From NCBI RefSeq assembly GCF_010211755.1, contig NZ_PDWR01000010.1, forward strand, positions 1 to 64,000: DNA of 64,000 nucleotides, read 5' to 3'. Origin of the DNA: Pseudoxanthomonas sangjuensis (lineage in GTDB: Bacteria > Pseudomonadota > Gammaproteobacteria > Xanthomonadales > Xanthomonadaceae). Under the pieces are notes generated by a model. The model was not told the DNA's origin. It was given only the letters and a program-made list of their open reading frames with translations, and ran no database searches. This document shows, piece after piece, positions 51,571 through 61,363 of this stretch; the first letter of the stretch is position 1, and the number at the start of each line of letters is the position of its first letter. A program made the translations under genes and the position numbers.

Positions 51571-51677
51571 GCCGTTCTCCAGGTTGGGACACACCGTATC
51601 TGGATGCCGATCACGCGCAAAACGTCGCAGGACAGCAATATCCCGGAGCGCCAGGTTTATCGTCCCGGTCCGCAAAT

Positions 51678-51890
51678 CGTTTCCCGAACCATCTGGATGG
51701 AGACACCAGCATGTATCCGGGTTCGGCAGAGCGGGTGACGATCTGCGTGCGCCTGGGCCTCATCCCGACCAGGGAGGAGTACATGGCGGGCATCGGCGCG
51801 ATCAATGCGAATGGCAGGAAGATCCACCCCCACCTCAACTTGGACAAGATCCCGGGTCATGTTGAAGTGGCGGAGAGCGTCGAGACTTGA
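51678..51890 (+). pseudogene. Decayed copy of the acnB 3' end
   Basis: About 70 codons match the acnB C terminus. [19 protein letters not shown] is shared with the real gene, and many other codons are changed. It has no upstream acnB body. It is followed by a similar terminator hairpin (51,912). This is a remnant of a duplicated acnB end, either a tandem duplication or homologous recombination; the acetamidase gene lies between the two copies. Confidence 0.85.
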
Positions 51891-51911
51891 TTCGCGGTCG
51901 AACGCAGTAAC

Positions 51912-51940
51912 GAAAACGCCCGGTATAGCCGGGCGTTTTC
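51912..51940 (+). terminator. Terminator copy after the acnB remnant
   Basis: Stem GAAAACGCCCGG/CCGGGCGTTTTC with a loop of about five bases. It shares the CGCCCGG core with the acnB terminator. Confidence 0.8.
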
Positions 51941-51947
51941 TTTTGCC

Positions 51948-51975
51948 CGTCATTCCTGCGAAAGCGGGAATGACA
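51948..51975. repeat. REP-like interspersed palindrome
   Basis: The stretch CGTCATTCCTGCGAAAGCGG and following GAATGAC form an inverted repeat (CATTCC...GGAATG) of a kind common as many interspersed copies in proteobacterial genomes. Only one copy is seen here. Confidence 0.6.
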
Positions 51976-52245
51976 AGCGACATGCGGATTGTGGTTAACG
52001 GAGTGCAACCCAACATCGCCATGCCGGATGGATTGCGATGTTGAGCATCGCTGCACCAAGACCAATCGGTTGCACCGCGCACAATCTATAGCGCTAATCC
52101 AGATGGTGGTTCGCCTTCTTTGTTAATGCCGCGTGATGCATTTCACCTGGCTTTCACGTAGCAAGATAGGAGACCAATACTTGTAGTGACTCCAACAAAA
52201 AGGGTGGTTATATTTCGCGTGCCCCTAGAAGAAGGAGAAGTGGAA

Positions 52246-52512
52246 ATGTTTCTGACCAAGCAACATCTGAAGACGGCGCGTACGCTCGGCGTGGCGATCG
52301 TCGCCCTGAGCCTTGCCGCCTGCGCTACCTATGACGACGAATTTGCAGGGATCAATTCGCGCCTCGATCAGCTCGACATGAAGGTGCAGGGTGCGGCTCA
52401 GAGTGCCGAATCCGCCAATCAGTCCGCGCAGCAGGCCAACCAGCGGTTGGATCAAATGGAAAGCCGTGTCCAGCAGCTCGAAACGGCGCCGCGCCGCGCG
52501 CCGCGCGGTTGA
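52246..52512 (+). CDS. Lpp-like small coiled-coil lipoprotein
   Basis: An 88-residue lipoprotein: signal ending in LSLAAC, then a heptad Ala/Ser/Gln-rich helix (SRLDQLDMKVQGAAQSAES) ending in a basic tail. It resembles Lpp/alanine-zipper lipoproteins that link the outer membrane to peptidoglycan. ATG 52246 has an AGAAGGAGA site. The L,D-transpeptidase gene immediately downstream could be a partner. Confidence 0.8.
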   Translation: MFLTKQHLKTARTLGVAIVALSLAACATYDDEFAGINSRLDQLDMKVQGAAQSAESANQSAQQANQRLDQMESRVQQLETAPRRAPRG

Positions 52513-52618
52513 TCGCCTTTCACGATTCGTGACGAACGGTTTGTATCCGGAACCCGGTGGCCTTCGTTGGCCACCGGTCTCCTTTCTTCACTCGGTCTTC
52601 ACTCCAAGGAGCCATCCC

Positions 52619-53350
52619 ATCCGTACGTACATACTCCCTGCGATCCGGGTCGCTTGCGGCGTGCTGGCGCTGACACTGGCATCCGCGAACTTCGACGTGG
52701 CCAGCGCCAAGGATGCCAACGCGCAACCGGTAGCCGCCGTCGACCTGCTTCCGCCAGACCAGGAAGTGTCCGACACGGTGGTTGAACTCGCGGGCTGGGT
52801 GGTCGCGACCCAGGACAGCCAAGGCTATCCATTCGCGATCATGGACAAGGCCGCCGCACAGATCCTGGTGTTCGGCAGCGACGGCCGGCTTCGCGGCGTA
52901 GCGCCCGGGCTCTTTGGCTCGGCGATCGGGGATCATTCTGCCCCCGGCGTCGCCGGTCTCGCGCTTCGCGAGATTCCGGGCCGGGATCGCACGACGCCTG
53001 CCGGTCGCTATGTGGGCGGTTTCGGCCCGTCGATCGACGCCGGGCGCGTGCTGTGGGTGGACTACGATTCCGCGGTCTCCATGCACCCTACCGCTACCGG
53101 CGTCCCGGCCGAGAGGCGCGTCGAACGCCTTGCATCGCCTTCGCCGGACGACAACCGCATCACGCATGGCTGCATCAACGTCTCGCCCGAGTTTTACGAG
53201 CAGGTCGTCCGCCCGACGTTCGAGCGGGGCGGGGTGTTCTACATCCTGCCGGAAAAGGCGTCGCTGGCGGAGGTGTTCCCGGAGTTCGCACAAAGTCGCG
53301 CGACTGCGCAACGCAGCGTCAAAAAACGCAGGCGGTCCGCCCGCCAGTGA
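52619..53350 (+). CDS. L,D-transpeptidase (YkuD family), apparent ATC start
   Basis: A 243-residue protein with a signal peptide (from RTYILPAIRVACGVLALTLA) and a YkuD catalytic motif THGCINVS with Cys near residue 185. These enzymes crosslink peptidoglycan or attach lipoproteins to it. No ATG, GTG or TTG sits at the natural start; instead ATC (52619-52621) follows AAGGAG by seven bases, and then a proper signal peptide. GTG 52530 and TTG 52542 are poorer alternatives. Follows the Lpp-like gene. Confidence 0.75.
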   Translation: MRTYILPAIRVACGVLALTLASANFDVASAKDANAQPVAAVDLLPPDQEVSDTVVELAGWVVATQDSQGYPFAIMDKAAAQILVFGSDGRLRGVAPGLFGSAIGDHSAPGVAGLALREIPGRDRTTPAGRYVGGFGPSIDAGRVLWVDYDSAVSMHPTATGVPAERRVERLASPSPDDNRITHGCINVSPEFYEQVVRPTFERGGVFYILPEKASLAEVFPEFAQSRATAQRSVKKRRRSARQ

Positions 53351-53549
53351 AGCCCGCGCAGGTCATGGCCAGGGTCCGAACAAGACTCCTGCGCAAGCCG
53401 GTTCCGCGAAACCGGGACAAGCCCGGGCATACGCTCGCCGCATGAGCATCCGGGCAGCCATCGACGCTCTTGCAAAATCGCCAACCGGCTTCGGCCCCGA
53501 CTGCAGCTGACAACCCGCGAAGGCCGCGGGTTGCCGCTCGATGGCCGCT

Positions 53550-54026
53550 TCACCGGCTGCGTTTTTCCGCTGCAGGCTTGGCCTTCTTCTTCGCCGACGA
53601 ACCGTTCAACGCCGCCGCAGCCTTCACCAGCGCCTTGAATGCGCGCGCATCGATCTTCCCGCCCTCGTGGATGTCGATCGCCCGCCGCGTGCCGCCTTCC
53701 AGGCTGGCATTGAACAACTGCGCCGGGTCGGGAAGGCTGGCGCCCTTCGCGAAGGTCAGCTTCACGTATTGCCTGTACGTCTCGCCGGTGCAGATGATCC
53801 CGTCGCGCGACCAGACCGGCACGCCCAGCGGATTGCTGGGCTTCATCCATTTCCGCTCCTCGACCGCATCCGGCACGGCCTCGACGATCAGCGCGCGCAT
53901 GCGCGCGAGGGTTTCGACGCGCCAATCCGCCGGACTCGCGGCCGGCTCGGCCTTCTTCGCCGTCTTCCGCACGGACTTGGTGGCCGACTTGCGCGGCTTG
54001 CTGCTGCCGGACGTACCCGTGGTCAT
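53550..54026 (-). CDS. DUF1801 family protein with Lys-rich tails
   Basis: A 158-residue protein. The core (about residues 30-135, with ALIVEAVPDAVEERKWMKP) matches DUF1801. Both ends are basic, Ala/Lys/Pro-rich, histone-like tails suggesting nucleic-acid binding. Function unknown. ATG 54026 chosen by N-terminal sequence. Confidence 0.75.
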   Translation of the reverse strand: MTTGTSGSSKPRKSATKSVRKTAKKAEPAASPADWRVETLARMRALIVEAVPDAVEERKWMKPSNPLGVPVWSRDGIICTGETYRQYVKLTFAKGASLPDPAQLFNASLEGGTRRAIDIHEGGKIDARAFKALVKAAAALNGSSAKKKAKPAAEKRSR

Positions 54027-54152
54027 TCCTGTCTCCCGAACCTTGAGCCGTGCCGAAGCATAGCGCAGGCATCGAATACGAATGCAGCGCCGCGGGGGCC
54101 CGCGATGGCCCGGTGTATGCTCGCCGCGTCTGGTCGGGCCTTGGGAGGGGCG

Positions 54153-55634
54153 ATGCTGGACTTCAACGAAATCCGCGACGTCGTCGTGCTCGGCGGCGGC
54201 GCGGCGGGCTGGTTCGCGGCCGCCGAGGCGCGGCGCCTGTTCGGTCCGCAGACCGCCGTCACCCTGGTCGAATCGCCGGACATCGGCATCGTCGGCGTGG
54301 GCGAGGGCGGCATCGTCAACCTGGTCGAGGCGCTGAAGCGCAACGGCATCGACCCGCTGGCCTTCATGCGCGAGACCGAAGGCGCGTTCAAGCTCGGCTT
54401 CGCCTACCGCGGCTGGCACGGCGGCGGCGAGGAGGACGTCTACTACCACCTGTTCAACGGCCCGCTGGAATTGGCGAACGGCTTCGACCCGCAGATGTCG
54501 GCGCTGCTGGCGAACGGCCTGGGCATCGGCCATGCCGTGCGTTCGATGCCGCTGGTCGTGCGCGGCGCTTCGCAGGACGACGTGCTGCAGGCGCTGAAGG
54601 AAGAGAATCCCGGCTTCACCGCGTCGCTGCATTTCGACAGCCATCGCCTGGCCGAATACCTGCGCCGCGTCGCCACCGGGCGCGGCGTGCAGCTGCGGCT
54701 GGCCAAGGTGCAGGAACTGCTGCTGGCCCCGGAAACCGGCTGGGTCCGTGCGTTGAAGCTGGATGACGGCGACGAGGTTCCGGTGGGTTTCCTGATCGAC
54801 GCCTCCGGCTTCGCGCGCTTCAGCCTCGGCCGCACCTACAAGGCGGCATGGCGTTCGTTCGCGCCGTGGCTGCTGCTGGACCGCGCGATCCCTTTCCACA
54901 TGCCGCATCCGGGCCCGAATCCGGCGCTGGTCACCAACGCGCTGGCGATGCCGAACGGCTGGATGTGGCAGATCCCGCTGCAGAAGCGCGTTGGCGCCGG
55001 TTACGTGTACAGCAGCGCGCACGTCGACGACGATGCCGCGCTGGGCGAGATCGAACGGCGCCTCGGCTTCGCCGTGCAGCCGATGCGCACGCTACGCTTC
55101 GAGCCTGGGCATTTCGAGCAGGTCTGGCGCGGCAACGTGATGGCGGTGGGGCTGGCCTCGGGCTTCGTCGAACCGCTGGAAGCGACGTCGATCGGGCAGA
55201 TGCTGGAGCAGCTCGCCGCGTTCGGCCTGCTCGTCGCCGGCAGCCACGGCGTGGTCTCGGACCTCGCCATCGAGCGCTTCAACCAGGCCAACGCCGACTA
55301 CTGGCGCGGCATCCTCGACTTCCTGCGCATGCACTACGACGTGCGCCGGCGCGACACGCCGTTCTGGCGCGACGCCGCGGAACGGCCGCTGTCGCCGGGT
55401 TACGCCGCACTGAAGCAGGTATGGCAGCGGCGCACGCCGCGTCCGTTCGACACGGTGCCGTACCGGCTGCGCGCGCAGATCTCGATGTTCGGCCCGCCGA
55501 GCTGGCTGGCGGTGGGGCAGGGCGTCGGCGCGATCCCGCCGCAGGCCGCGCAGGCGGAACTGCGAAGCCTGCCGCCGGAGCAGCGCAGGGAACTGGATGC
55601 CTTCGTCGCATCGGTGCACGCATCGCCCCCGTAG
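54153..55634 (+). CDS. Flavin-dependent tryptophan-halogenase family protein
   Basis: A 493-residue enzyme with an FAD-binding GGGAAGW (14-20), the lysine of halogenases near residue 80 (GAFKLGF), the hallmark WMWQIP (about 270-275) and the catalytic Glu near 340 (GFVEPLEATS). These enzymes oxidise chloride and halogenate an aromatic substrate. A GGAGGGG site precedes ATG 54153. No flavin reductase or biosynthetic genes lie nearby, so the substrate is open. Confidence 0.85.
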   Translation: MLDFNEIRDVVVLGGGAAGWFAAAEARRLFGPQTAVTLVESPDIGIVGVGEGGIVNLVEALKRNGIDPLAFMRETEGAFKLGFAYRGWHGGGEEDVYYHLFNGPLELANGFDPQMSALLANGLGIGHAVRSMPLVVRGASQDDVLQALKEENPGFTASLHFDSHRLAEYLRRVATGRGVQLRLAKVQELLLAPETGWVRALKLDDGDEVPVGFLIDASGFARFSLGRTYKAAWRSFAPWLLLDRAIPFHMPHPGPNPALVTNALAMPNGWMWQIPLQKRVGAGYVYSSAHVDDDAALGEIERRLGFAVQPMRTLRFEPGHFEQVWRGNVMAVGLASGFVEPLEATSIGQMLEQLAAFGLLVAGSHGVVSDLAIERFNQANADYWRGILDFLRMHYDVRRRDTPFWRDAAERPLSPGYAALKQVWQRRTPRPFDTVPYRLRAQISMFGPPSWLAVGQGVGAIPPQAAQAELRSLPPEQRRELDAFVASVHASPP

Positions 55635-55671
55635 CACCGGGCTTGCCCGGCGCTCTGCAGGGCAGATTGCC

Positions 55672-58332
55672 TCACTTCGCGTGGATCAGGTCGAAGATCC
55701 GCTGCTGCAGGCCGGGATCGTCGTCGAGCGAACCGTGCGTGGTGGCCTCGGTCGGCTTGCCCGGCCGCTCGCCGCCGTCCGCCCTGACGTGCGGCAGCCG
55801 GGACGCGCTCATCTGCGGGCTGGCCACCGCGATCGTCCGCGCGCCCCACGGCAGCGTCGCACGCGCCGGCACCAGGTCGCGCTCCATACCGAGGATCGGC
55901 GTTTCCTGCCGGTCCTCGAACGAACGCGACACCAGGTACAGCAGCGAATGGCCGTACGGCTTGCAGGTGGGGTCGGCGCGCTCGGCCGCGTCGGTCAGGT
56001 GGCCGACCAGCAGCCGGGTACCGGTCTTCTGCACCGCCTTGCCGAGGATCGCGTCGAATTCGTCGACGCGCACCGCCGGTGCGATCAGGCTCACCGTGCG
56101 CAGGTCGAAGCCGGCCTGGATCGCGCGCGCGCCGAGGTGGTTGTGCAGGATGGCGCCGGCGGAATGGCCGATCAGGTGCAGGCGGATCTTCGGCAACGCG
56201 TACTCGCGCGCCTTCGCGCGGTAGTCGTCGAACAGGATCCTGACGCCGGAATCCGGGTTGCTGCTGATCTTGCCGGCGTTCTCCTTCATCTCGCGCCACA
56301 GCGGCCGGCCGAGCGGGCGCGCCAGCGTCTCGAGGCGCTCGTTCCACCACTCCTTCCAGTCTTCCTTCAGGCGGTCCCAGGCGCCGCCCGCGCGCGCGGC
56401 TTCCGGCGCCAGCTTGTCCTCGATCATGTTCGAGATGGTCTTGATCGCGCCGGTTTCCCACATCAGGAAGATCGGGAAGATGCGTTCGTTGTACAGCGCC
56501 GGCACCCAGAAGCGGGCGTTCTGCGCCGCCGTGTCCTCGCTGGTGAGGCCGCCGTGCGCGTAGATGGCGATGTCGACCGTGCCGTTGGCCGGGATCTTCC
56601 ATTTGCGGCAGGCTTCCTTCAGGTGGATCCGCAACAGCGCATCGATGTCCTCGGGCCGGGTGCGGAACTGGCCACGGCGGCTGAGCAGGCCGTTGTTCTC
56701 CATGTTGATGATGAACGGGCTCAGTTCGTGCGCGGCCAGAATCGGATTGTTCGACACCACCGCGCGCGAACGGTCGCTCTCGTCGGTGCGCAGCGACGTC
56801 GCTTCCGCGATCGCCTCGTGCTCGGCGGTGACCACGCCCAGCTGCGCGACCCAGCAGTCCATCGCGTTCTCCAGCCAGTCGCTGTAGCGCAGCACCGCGA
56901 AGCCGCCCTTGCCCCAGGCCGGGCCCCACGAGTTGTGCACGATGAAGCCGTCCTTGGTGTAGCCGACGATGGCGAAGGCATGGCCGCCGTCGGGGCGGCC
57001 TTTCAGGCGGCGGATCAGCGGCAGGTCTTCCGGGTCCTCCGGTCGCGGCACGGCGCTGTCGGCGAGCAGCTCCTCCCAGCCCCGGTGGGTGAAGGCGCTG
57101 GCGTACAGCGCGCCGACCTGGTCGATCGCGACATGCATGTCGCGCAGCGAGCGCGGATCGATGCGGTAGTAGGCGCCGAGCGGGCGCTTGATCGCGTCGG
57201 TCCACCAGTCCTCGCCGGCGTTCGGCCTGGCCTCGGGCATTTCCAGCTTCGGCCACAGCCGCGCGGCACTGGCGCCGTGGCGCAGCCAGCCCTTCAGCGC
57301 GCCGCGCAGCGACGAGCCGCCGTCCTCGTCCTCGCCGCCGTCGTCGTTTTCGGCCCACTCGTCGTAGCGGCGCGCCATGCTGTAGAGCATGTGCGGCGAG
57401 ATCGGTTCGACGTGGCGCCCGGCGCGCACCAGCAGGTATTCGATGACGATCGCCAGCGAATAGCCGGTGCAGGCGCTGGTCAGGCCCTGGTCGAGGATCG
57501 GGCGCACGTCGCCCGGGTAGCTGACGTCCTTCGGCGCGGACGACACCGGTGGCTGGTACTCCCAGTCGCGCAGGTCGACGCTGTCCGGACGCACATTGAG
57601 CACGCGCGTGGCGCGTTGCCGCTTCCTGCGCGGTGCGCTGGCCTCCAGCAGTTCCAGCGGCGCGACCTCCGGCCGGCCGGGCGCGCAGAGCGAGCCGCGG
57701 CGCGGCCGTGCCGCCTTGCGCGAACGGCCGGCGCGCGCCGCCGTCCCGCCGAACCGGGCGTAGGCCGCGGCCAGCTTCTCGTCGTAGCGGTTCTGCCGGT
57801 AGCCCGGCCCGTTGTACAGGCGCGCGAAGCGGGCCCAGTCCTTGCGCCGCAGCGGCACGATCAACGGCGAGCCGGGGCGGGCGAGGAAGTTCGCGAAGGC
57901 CTCGACCTGTCCGTTCGCATCGACCGACTGGCGGTCGACGAAGCGACCGACGTTGTCGTAGCCGCACAGCGCGTAGTTGAAGCCCATGATCTGGAACGCG
58001 CCCCAGCTGGCCGACTGCAACGCGGCTTCCTCGTCCAGCGCCGCGGCCTTGTCCAGCCGCCGCCATTCGCCGGCGAGGCTGCCGGAGTACTGGCGGCGGT
58101 CCCATTTCGGATAGCTGATGTTGGGGTGCCCGCCGCTGTAGCGGCCCGCGGTGAGGCGGTGGAAGATGTGCCCTTCGAACAGGATCTTCGGGCGTCCGTC
58201 CGACGCTGGCAGGAAGCCGCTGCCGGCCGATTCCACTTCGGCGACCGCGCGCAGCGCCGCTTCCTCCACTTGCAGGCGCAGGGCCAGTTCCTTCCAGGTT
58301 TCCGCGGAAACGGTTCGCTTGTCGTTGCTCAT
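55672..58332 (-). CDS. Three-domain muramidase-papain-lipase fusion protein
   Basis: An 886-residue protein of three enzyme domains. N-terminal (about 10-195): N-acetylmuramidase fold of phage endolysins (AEVESAGSGF, SASWGAFQIMGFNY, YNGPGYRQNRYD). Middle (about 255-490): papain-like cysteine protease with Gln282, Cys288 (DQGLTSACTGYS), His451 (GGHAFAIVGY) and Asn467 (HNSWGPAWGKGG). C-terminal (about 580-886): alpha/beta hydrolase with GHSAG (Ser724) and a late His (THGSLDDD). No signal peptide is visible. ATG 58332 has a GGAG site. The function is not known; a lytic effector or toxin is inferred from the domains. Confidence 0.85.
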   Translation of the reverse strand: MSNDKRTVSAETWKELALRLQVEEAALRAVAEVESAGSGFLPASDGRPKILFEGHIFHRLTAGRYSGGHPNISYPKWDRRQYSGSLAGEWRRLDKAAALDEEAALQSASWGAFQIMGFNYALCGYDNVGRFVDRQSVDANGQVEAFANFLARPGSPLIVPLRRKDWARFARLYNGPGYRQNRYDEKLAAAYARFGGTAARAGRSRKAARPRRGSLCAPGRPEVAPLELLEASAPRRKRQRATRVLNVRPDSVDLRDWEYQPPVSSAPKDVSYPGDVRPILDQGLTSACTGYSLAIVIEYLLVRAGRHVEPISPHMLYSMARRYDEWAENDDGGEDEDGGSSLRGALKGWLRHGASAARLWPKLEMPEARPNAGEDWWTDAIKRPLGAYYRIDPRSLRDMHVAIDQVGALYASAFTHRGWEELLADSAVPRPEDPEDLPLIRRLKGRPDGGHAFAIVGYTKDGFIVHNSWGPAWGKGGFAVLRYSDWLENAMDCWVAQLGVVTAEHEAIAEATSLRTDESDRSRAVVSNNPILAAHELSPFIINMENNGLLSRRGQFRTRPEDIDALLRIHLKEACRKWKIPANGTVDIAIYAHGGLTSEDTAAQNARFWVPALYNERIFPIFLMWETGAIKTISNMIEDKLAPEAARAGGAWDRLKEDWKEWWNERLETLARPLGRPLWREMKENAGKISSNPDSGVRILFDDYRAKAREYALPKIRLHLIGHSAGAILHNHLGARAIQAGFDLRTVSLIAPAVRVDEFDAILGKAVQKTGTRLLVGHLTDAAERADPTCKPYGHSLLYLVSRSFEDRQETPILGMERDLVPARATLPWGARTIAVASPQMSASRLPHVRADGGERPGKPTEATTHGSLDDDPGLQQRIFDLIHAK

Positions 58333-58573
58333 CGGGTCGCTCCATTGCCAGGGTCGAAGCCGGGGGGATTTCCATCGGCGTGCAGGCGGCAGTTTCCCGC
58401 GCGGCCGGGAAAGGCATCGTGATCGGGGGCCCGCAGGGGACGGGCGCGCGCCGCATCGCGGGGGCGATGATCGATGGCGTTCCGCAGGGTTCAACGCGCG
58501 GCTGGCGATGGTCCGGCCAAGCGGCGCCGGATGCGCCGACGAAAGGAAGGGCGCGGCGGGAACCGCGCGGGGG

Positions 58574-59185
58574 TCAGAGCCAGGATTCGACGGCCTGCAG
58601 CATGCGTCGGCGCGAGAACGCGAAATCCCAGTAACTGCCGCCGAGCTGCCGCCACAGCACCGCCGAACGCACCGCGGCCAGCAGGATCGCGCGGATCTCG
58701 GCGACCACGCCGGGCTGCGCCAGGTAATGCGGATTGCCTTGCACCATCACCCGCGGCCGCAAGTGACTGAGCGTATCGGCATACAGGCCGCCGAGCGCCG
58801 ACAGCACGTCGGGGTGGCTGCTGCCCAGTTCCGCGGCCTTCGGCGCGATCTCGAGCAGGCCGTTGTGCACCGCGCCGGCGGTATGGGTTTCCTTGCCGAA
58901 GCGCCGTTCCAGCTGCAGCACCGCCATCACCAGCTTGAACAGCGCGGCGTCGTGCAGTTGCTGCCGGCCGAGGTGCTCGCCGAGGATGCGCAGCCCGGCG
59001 CGCAACGCCAAGGCGTCGCCGTACACGGCTTCGGCGGAGTCGGCGTCGATGCGGAACACGCTGTCGAGCGCGGTCTGCACGATCGCCGCGTCCGCCTGCC
59101 CGGTATCGGCGATGCGGCGCACCTGCGCCAGCGCCTGGATCACCCCGGCCAGTGCGAGCACGCGGTCGCGGATGGCGTCGCTCAT
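58574..59185 (-). CDS. hflD: HflD lysogenization regulator homologue
   Basis: A 203-residue helical protein of the HflD family; E. coli HflD affects lambda CII stability. Linked to mnmA in gammaproteobacteria. Its ATG overlaps the mnmA stop (ATGA). Confidence 0.85.
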   Translation of the reverse strand: MSDAIRDRVLALAGVIQALAQVRRIADTGQADAAIVQTALDSVFRIDADSAEAVYGDALALRAGLRILGEHLGRQQLHDAALFKLVMAVLQLERRFGKETHTAGAVHNGLLEIAPKAAELGSSHPDVLSALGGLYADTLSHLRPRVMVQGNPHYLAQPGVVAEIRAILLAAVRSAVLWRQLGGSYWDFAFSRRRMLQAVESWL

Positions 59186-60303
59186 GCCGCGCGCTCCGCG
59201 TCTAGGCGTCGTTCGAGCGGTGCGTCGGTGCGCGCGATCACCGCGCCGCCGAGGCAGACGTCGCCGTCGTACAGCACCAGCGATTGCCCCGGCGTCACCG
59301 CGCGCTGCGGGCGGGCGAAGGCGACTTCCAGCGTGCCGTCGTCCTGCACGCTGACGCGGCATGCTTCGTCCGGCTGCCGGTAGCGGGTCTGCGCGGCGCA
59401 GTCGAACCGCCGCGCCGGCGGATGGCCGCCGACCCAGTGCGCGGCTTCCGACCACAGCTTCGTCGACTGCAGGTAGGGGCTGGCGGTGTCCTGGTCGACA
59501 TACAGCACGTTGTTGGCCACGTCCTTGCCGACCACGTACCACGGCGCCGCGGCGCGGCCGCGCACGCCGCCGATGTTCAGGCCTTCGCGCTGGCCGAGGG
59601 TGAAATAGAACACGCCCGGGTGCGTGCCGATGACGTGGCCCTGCGGATCGCGCATCTCGCCCTGTTTCGCCGGCAGGTAGCGGCCCAGGAATTCGCGGAA
59701 GTCGCGCTCGCCGATGAAACAGATGCCGGTGGAATCCTTCTTGTCGTGGGTCGGCAGGCCGGCCTCCTTCGCCACGCGGCGCAGGTCGGGCTTCTGCATG
59801 TCGCCGATCGGGAACAGCGTCGCCGAGAGCTGTTCCTGCCCCAGCTGGTGCAGGAAATAGCTCTGGTCCTTGCCGCGGTCGACGCCGCGCAGCAGCTTCC
59901 ACGTGCCGCCGTCCTCGGCGACGCGCGCGTAGTGGCCGGTGGCGATCTTCTCCGCGCCGAGGTCCCGCGCGGCGTCGAGGAAGTGCTTGAACTTGACTTC
60001 GCGGTTGCACAGCACGTCGGGGTTCGGCGTGCGGCCGGCGGCATATTCGGCGAGGAAGTGCTCGAACACGCCGGCCCAGTATTCCGAGGAGAAATCGCGG
60101 AAATGGAAGGGAATGCCCAGCCGCCCGCACACCGCGACCGCGTCGCGGCGGTCGTCCTCGGCGCGGCATTCGCCGCTGCCGTCGTCGGCCCAGTTCTGCA
60201 TGAACAGACCGGCGACCGCTTCGCCGGCCCGGACCAGGCGCAGCGCGGCCACCGACGAATCGACGCCGCCGGAAACGCCAACGATGACGCGCGGCGTGCT
60301 CAT
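59182..60303 (-). CDS. mnmA: tRNA-specific 2-thiouridylase MnmA
   Basis: A 373-residue enzyme that makes 2-thiouridine at tRNA wobble position 34. PP-loop [11 protein letters not shown] near the N terminus; catalytic cysteines in [12 protein letters not shown] and [12 protein letters not shown]. Coupled to the upstream nudix gene and downstream hflD by overlaps. Confidence 0.95.
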   Translation of the reverse strand: MSTPRVIVGVSGGVDSSVAALRLVRAGEAVAGLFMQNWADDGSGECRAEDDRRDAVAVCGRLGIPFHFRDFSSEYWAGVFEHFLAEYAAGRTPNPDVLCNREVKFKHFLDAARDLGAEKIATGHYARVAEDGGTWKLLRGVDRGKDQSYFLHQLGQEQLSATLFPIGDMQKPDLRRVAKEAGLPTHDKKDSTGICFIGERDFREFLGRYLPAKQGEMRDPQGHVIGTHPGVFYFTLGQREGLNIGGVRGRAAAPWYVVGKDVANNVLYVDQDTASPYLQSTKLWSEAAHWVGGHPPARRFDCAAQTRYRQPDEACRVSVQDDGTLEVAFARPQRAVTPGQSLVLYDGDVCLGGAVIARTDAPLERRLDAERAA

Positions 60304-60767
60304 GCGACGTGCTGCAGCAACGAAAGCGGATAACGACGGCCGGCGAGGAAGTCGCTCGCCACCTGCCAGACCATCGGGCTGCGCCAGCGGGCGCGCTCGG
60401 CCTGCAGCTCGTCCGGCGTCAGCCAGATCGCGCGCTCGATGCCGTCGTCGAGCCGCACGCCCGGATCGTGCCGCAACGGGGCGGCGGCGAAGGCGAAGCG
60501 CAGGTAATGCCTGCCGTTGTCCGGCACCTTCCACTGGTAGGCGCCGATGAACGCGGTCAGCTCGACGTCCCAGCCGGTTTCCTCGCGCGTCTCGCGCAAC
60601 GCGGCCTGCGCCAGGCTCTCGTCCGGTTCCAGGTGGCCGGCCGGCTGGTTCAGCACCAGGCGGTCGCCGCCGGCGTATTCCTCGACCATCAGCAGCCGGC
60701 CGTCGCGGACCACCACGGTGGCCACGGTCACGTCGGGCTGCCAGCAGCTGCCGTCGATCCTGCTCAT
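60300..60767 (-). CDS. NUDIX hydrolase (NudJ-like)
   Basis: A 155-residue protein with a complete Nudix box [20 protein letters not shown] (Glu metal ligands). The place next to mnmA matches NudJ (YmfB), a thiamine/nucleotide pyrophosphatase in E. coli; assigned by context. Its stop overlaps mnmA. Confidence 0.85.
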   Translation of the reverse strand: MSRIDGSCWQPDVTVATVVVRDGRLLMVEEYAGGDRLVLNQPAGHLEPDESLAQAALRETREETGWDVELTAFIGAYQWKVPDNGRHYLRFAFAAAPLRHDPGVRLDDGIERAIWLTPDELQAERARWRSPMVWQVASDFLAGRRYPLSLLQHVA

Positions 60768-61265
60768 TCAGAACTCGTCCTTGCCGTCGCTCAGCTCGAT
60801 CTCCATCTCGTCCGCGCTGCGGATCGCTGCGTCGATCGCGTCGCTGAGCATCTGCTCGCCCGCGTCCGCCGGGAGCTTGACCACGAACACCGCCAAATTC
60901 CCCTGTTTGACCCAGGCGCCGAGCTTGCTGTTGTGCGACGCCTCCAGCAGGCGGTTGGCGACTTCGGCGGGGAACGCGTCGGCCTCGGTGCGCCAGGCCG
61001 GCGACCAGATCTCGCGGACCCGGTGCTCGCCGAATTCCTCGACCGGCGAGCGCACGTAGACCAGCTGGGTGCGGGCGGGATCGCCCTCGAGCTCGAAGAC
61101 CAGTTTGTAGTCGTTGTCCTCGTCCACTTCGTACTGGTAGTCCAGCTTGTCCAGCTGGGCGCGGATGCCCGGATCGGCGGGGTTCTTCGCCGTTGCCGCG
61201 TCCTGCGCGCGCAGGGCCGGCGACAACAGGGCGAGGATGCAGCCAAGCAACAGCGCGTGGTTCAT
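60768..61265 (-). CDS. Secreted protein, YbjN-like
   Basis: A 165-residue protein with a signal peptide ([16 protein letters not shown]) and a fold resembling the YbjN/type III chaperone-like family ([20 protein letters not shown]). Function unclear. It directly abuts the nudix gene. Confidence 0.65.
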   Translation of the reverse strand: MNHALLLGCILALLSPALRAQDAATAKNPADPGIRAQLDKLDYQYEVDEDNDYKLVFELEGDPARTQLVYVRSPVEEFGEHRVREIWSPAWRTEADAFPAEVANRLLEASHNSKLGAWVKQGNLAVFVVKLPADAGEQMLSDAIDAAIRSADEMEIELSDGKDEF

Positions 61266-61363
61266 CGGATGGCTTCCGGAAAGGGGTTTGCGGGAATTGT
61301 GCGGGCCACGGCGCCGTCCGTCCATTCGGCCCGGCCACGACGGCACTTTCGTATAATTGGGGC

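Larger units (their letters stand above)
51891..52245. other. Intergenic region before the lipoprotein gene
   Basis: After the terminator, no gene is seen. It contains the small repeat at 51,948 and a lower-GC promoter region at about 52,080-52,200 before the lipoprotein gene. Confidence 0.5.

Noticed and set aside
51240-51890. A 216-codon frame containing the acnB remnant
   Set aside because: Its upstream part is the shadow of the acetamidase gene; only the last 70 codons match acnB, without a start.
55597-58422. A 941-codon plus-strand open frame opposite the muramidase-papain-lipase gene
   Set aside because: No domain or start support, and biased composition. The minus-strand protein has three intact enzyme domains.
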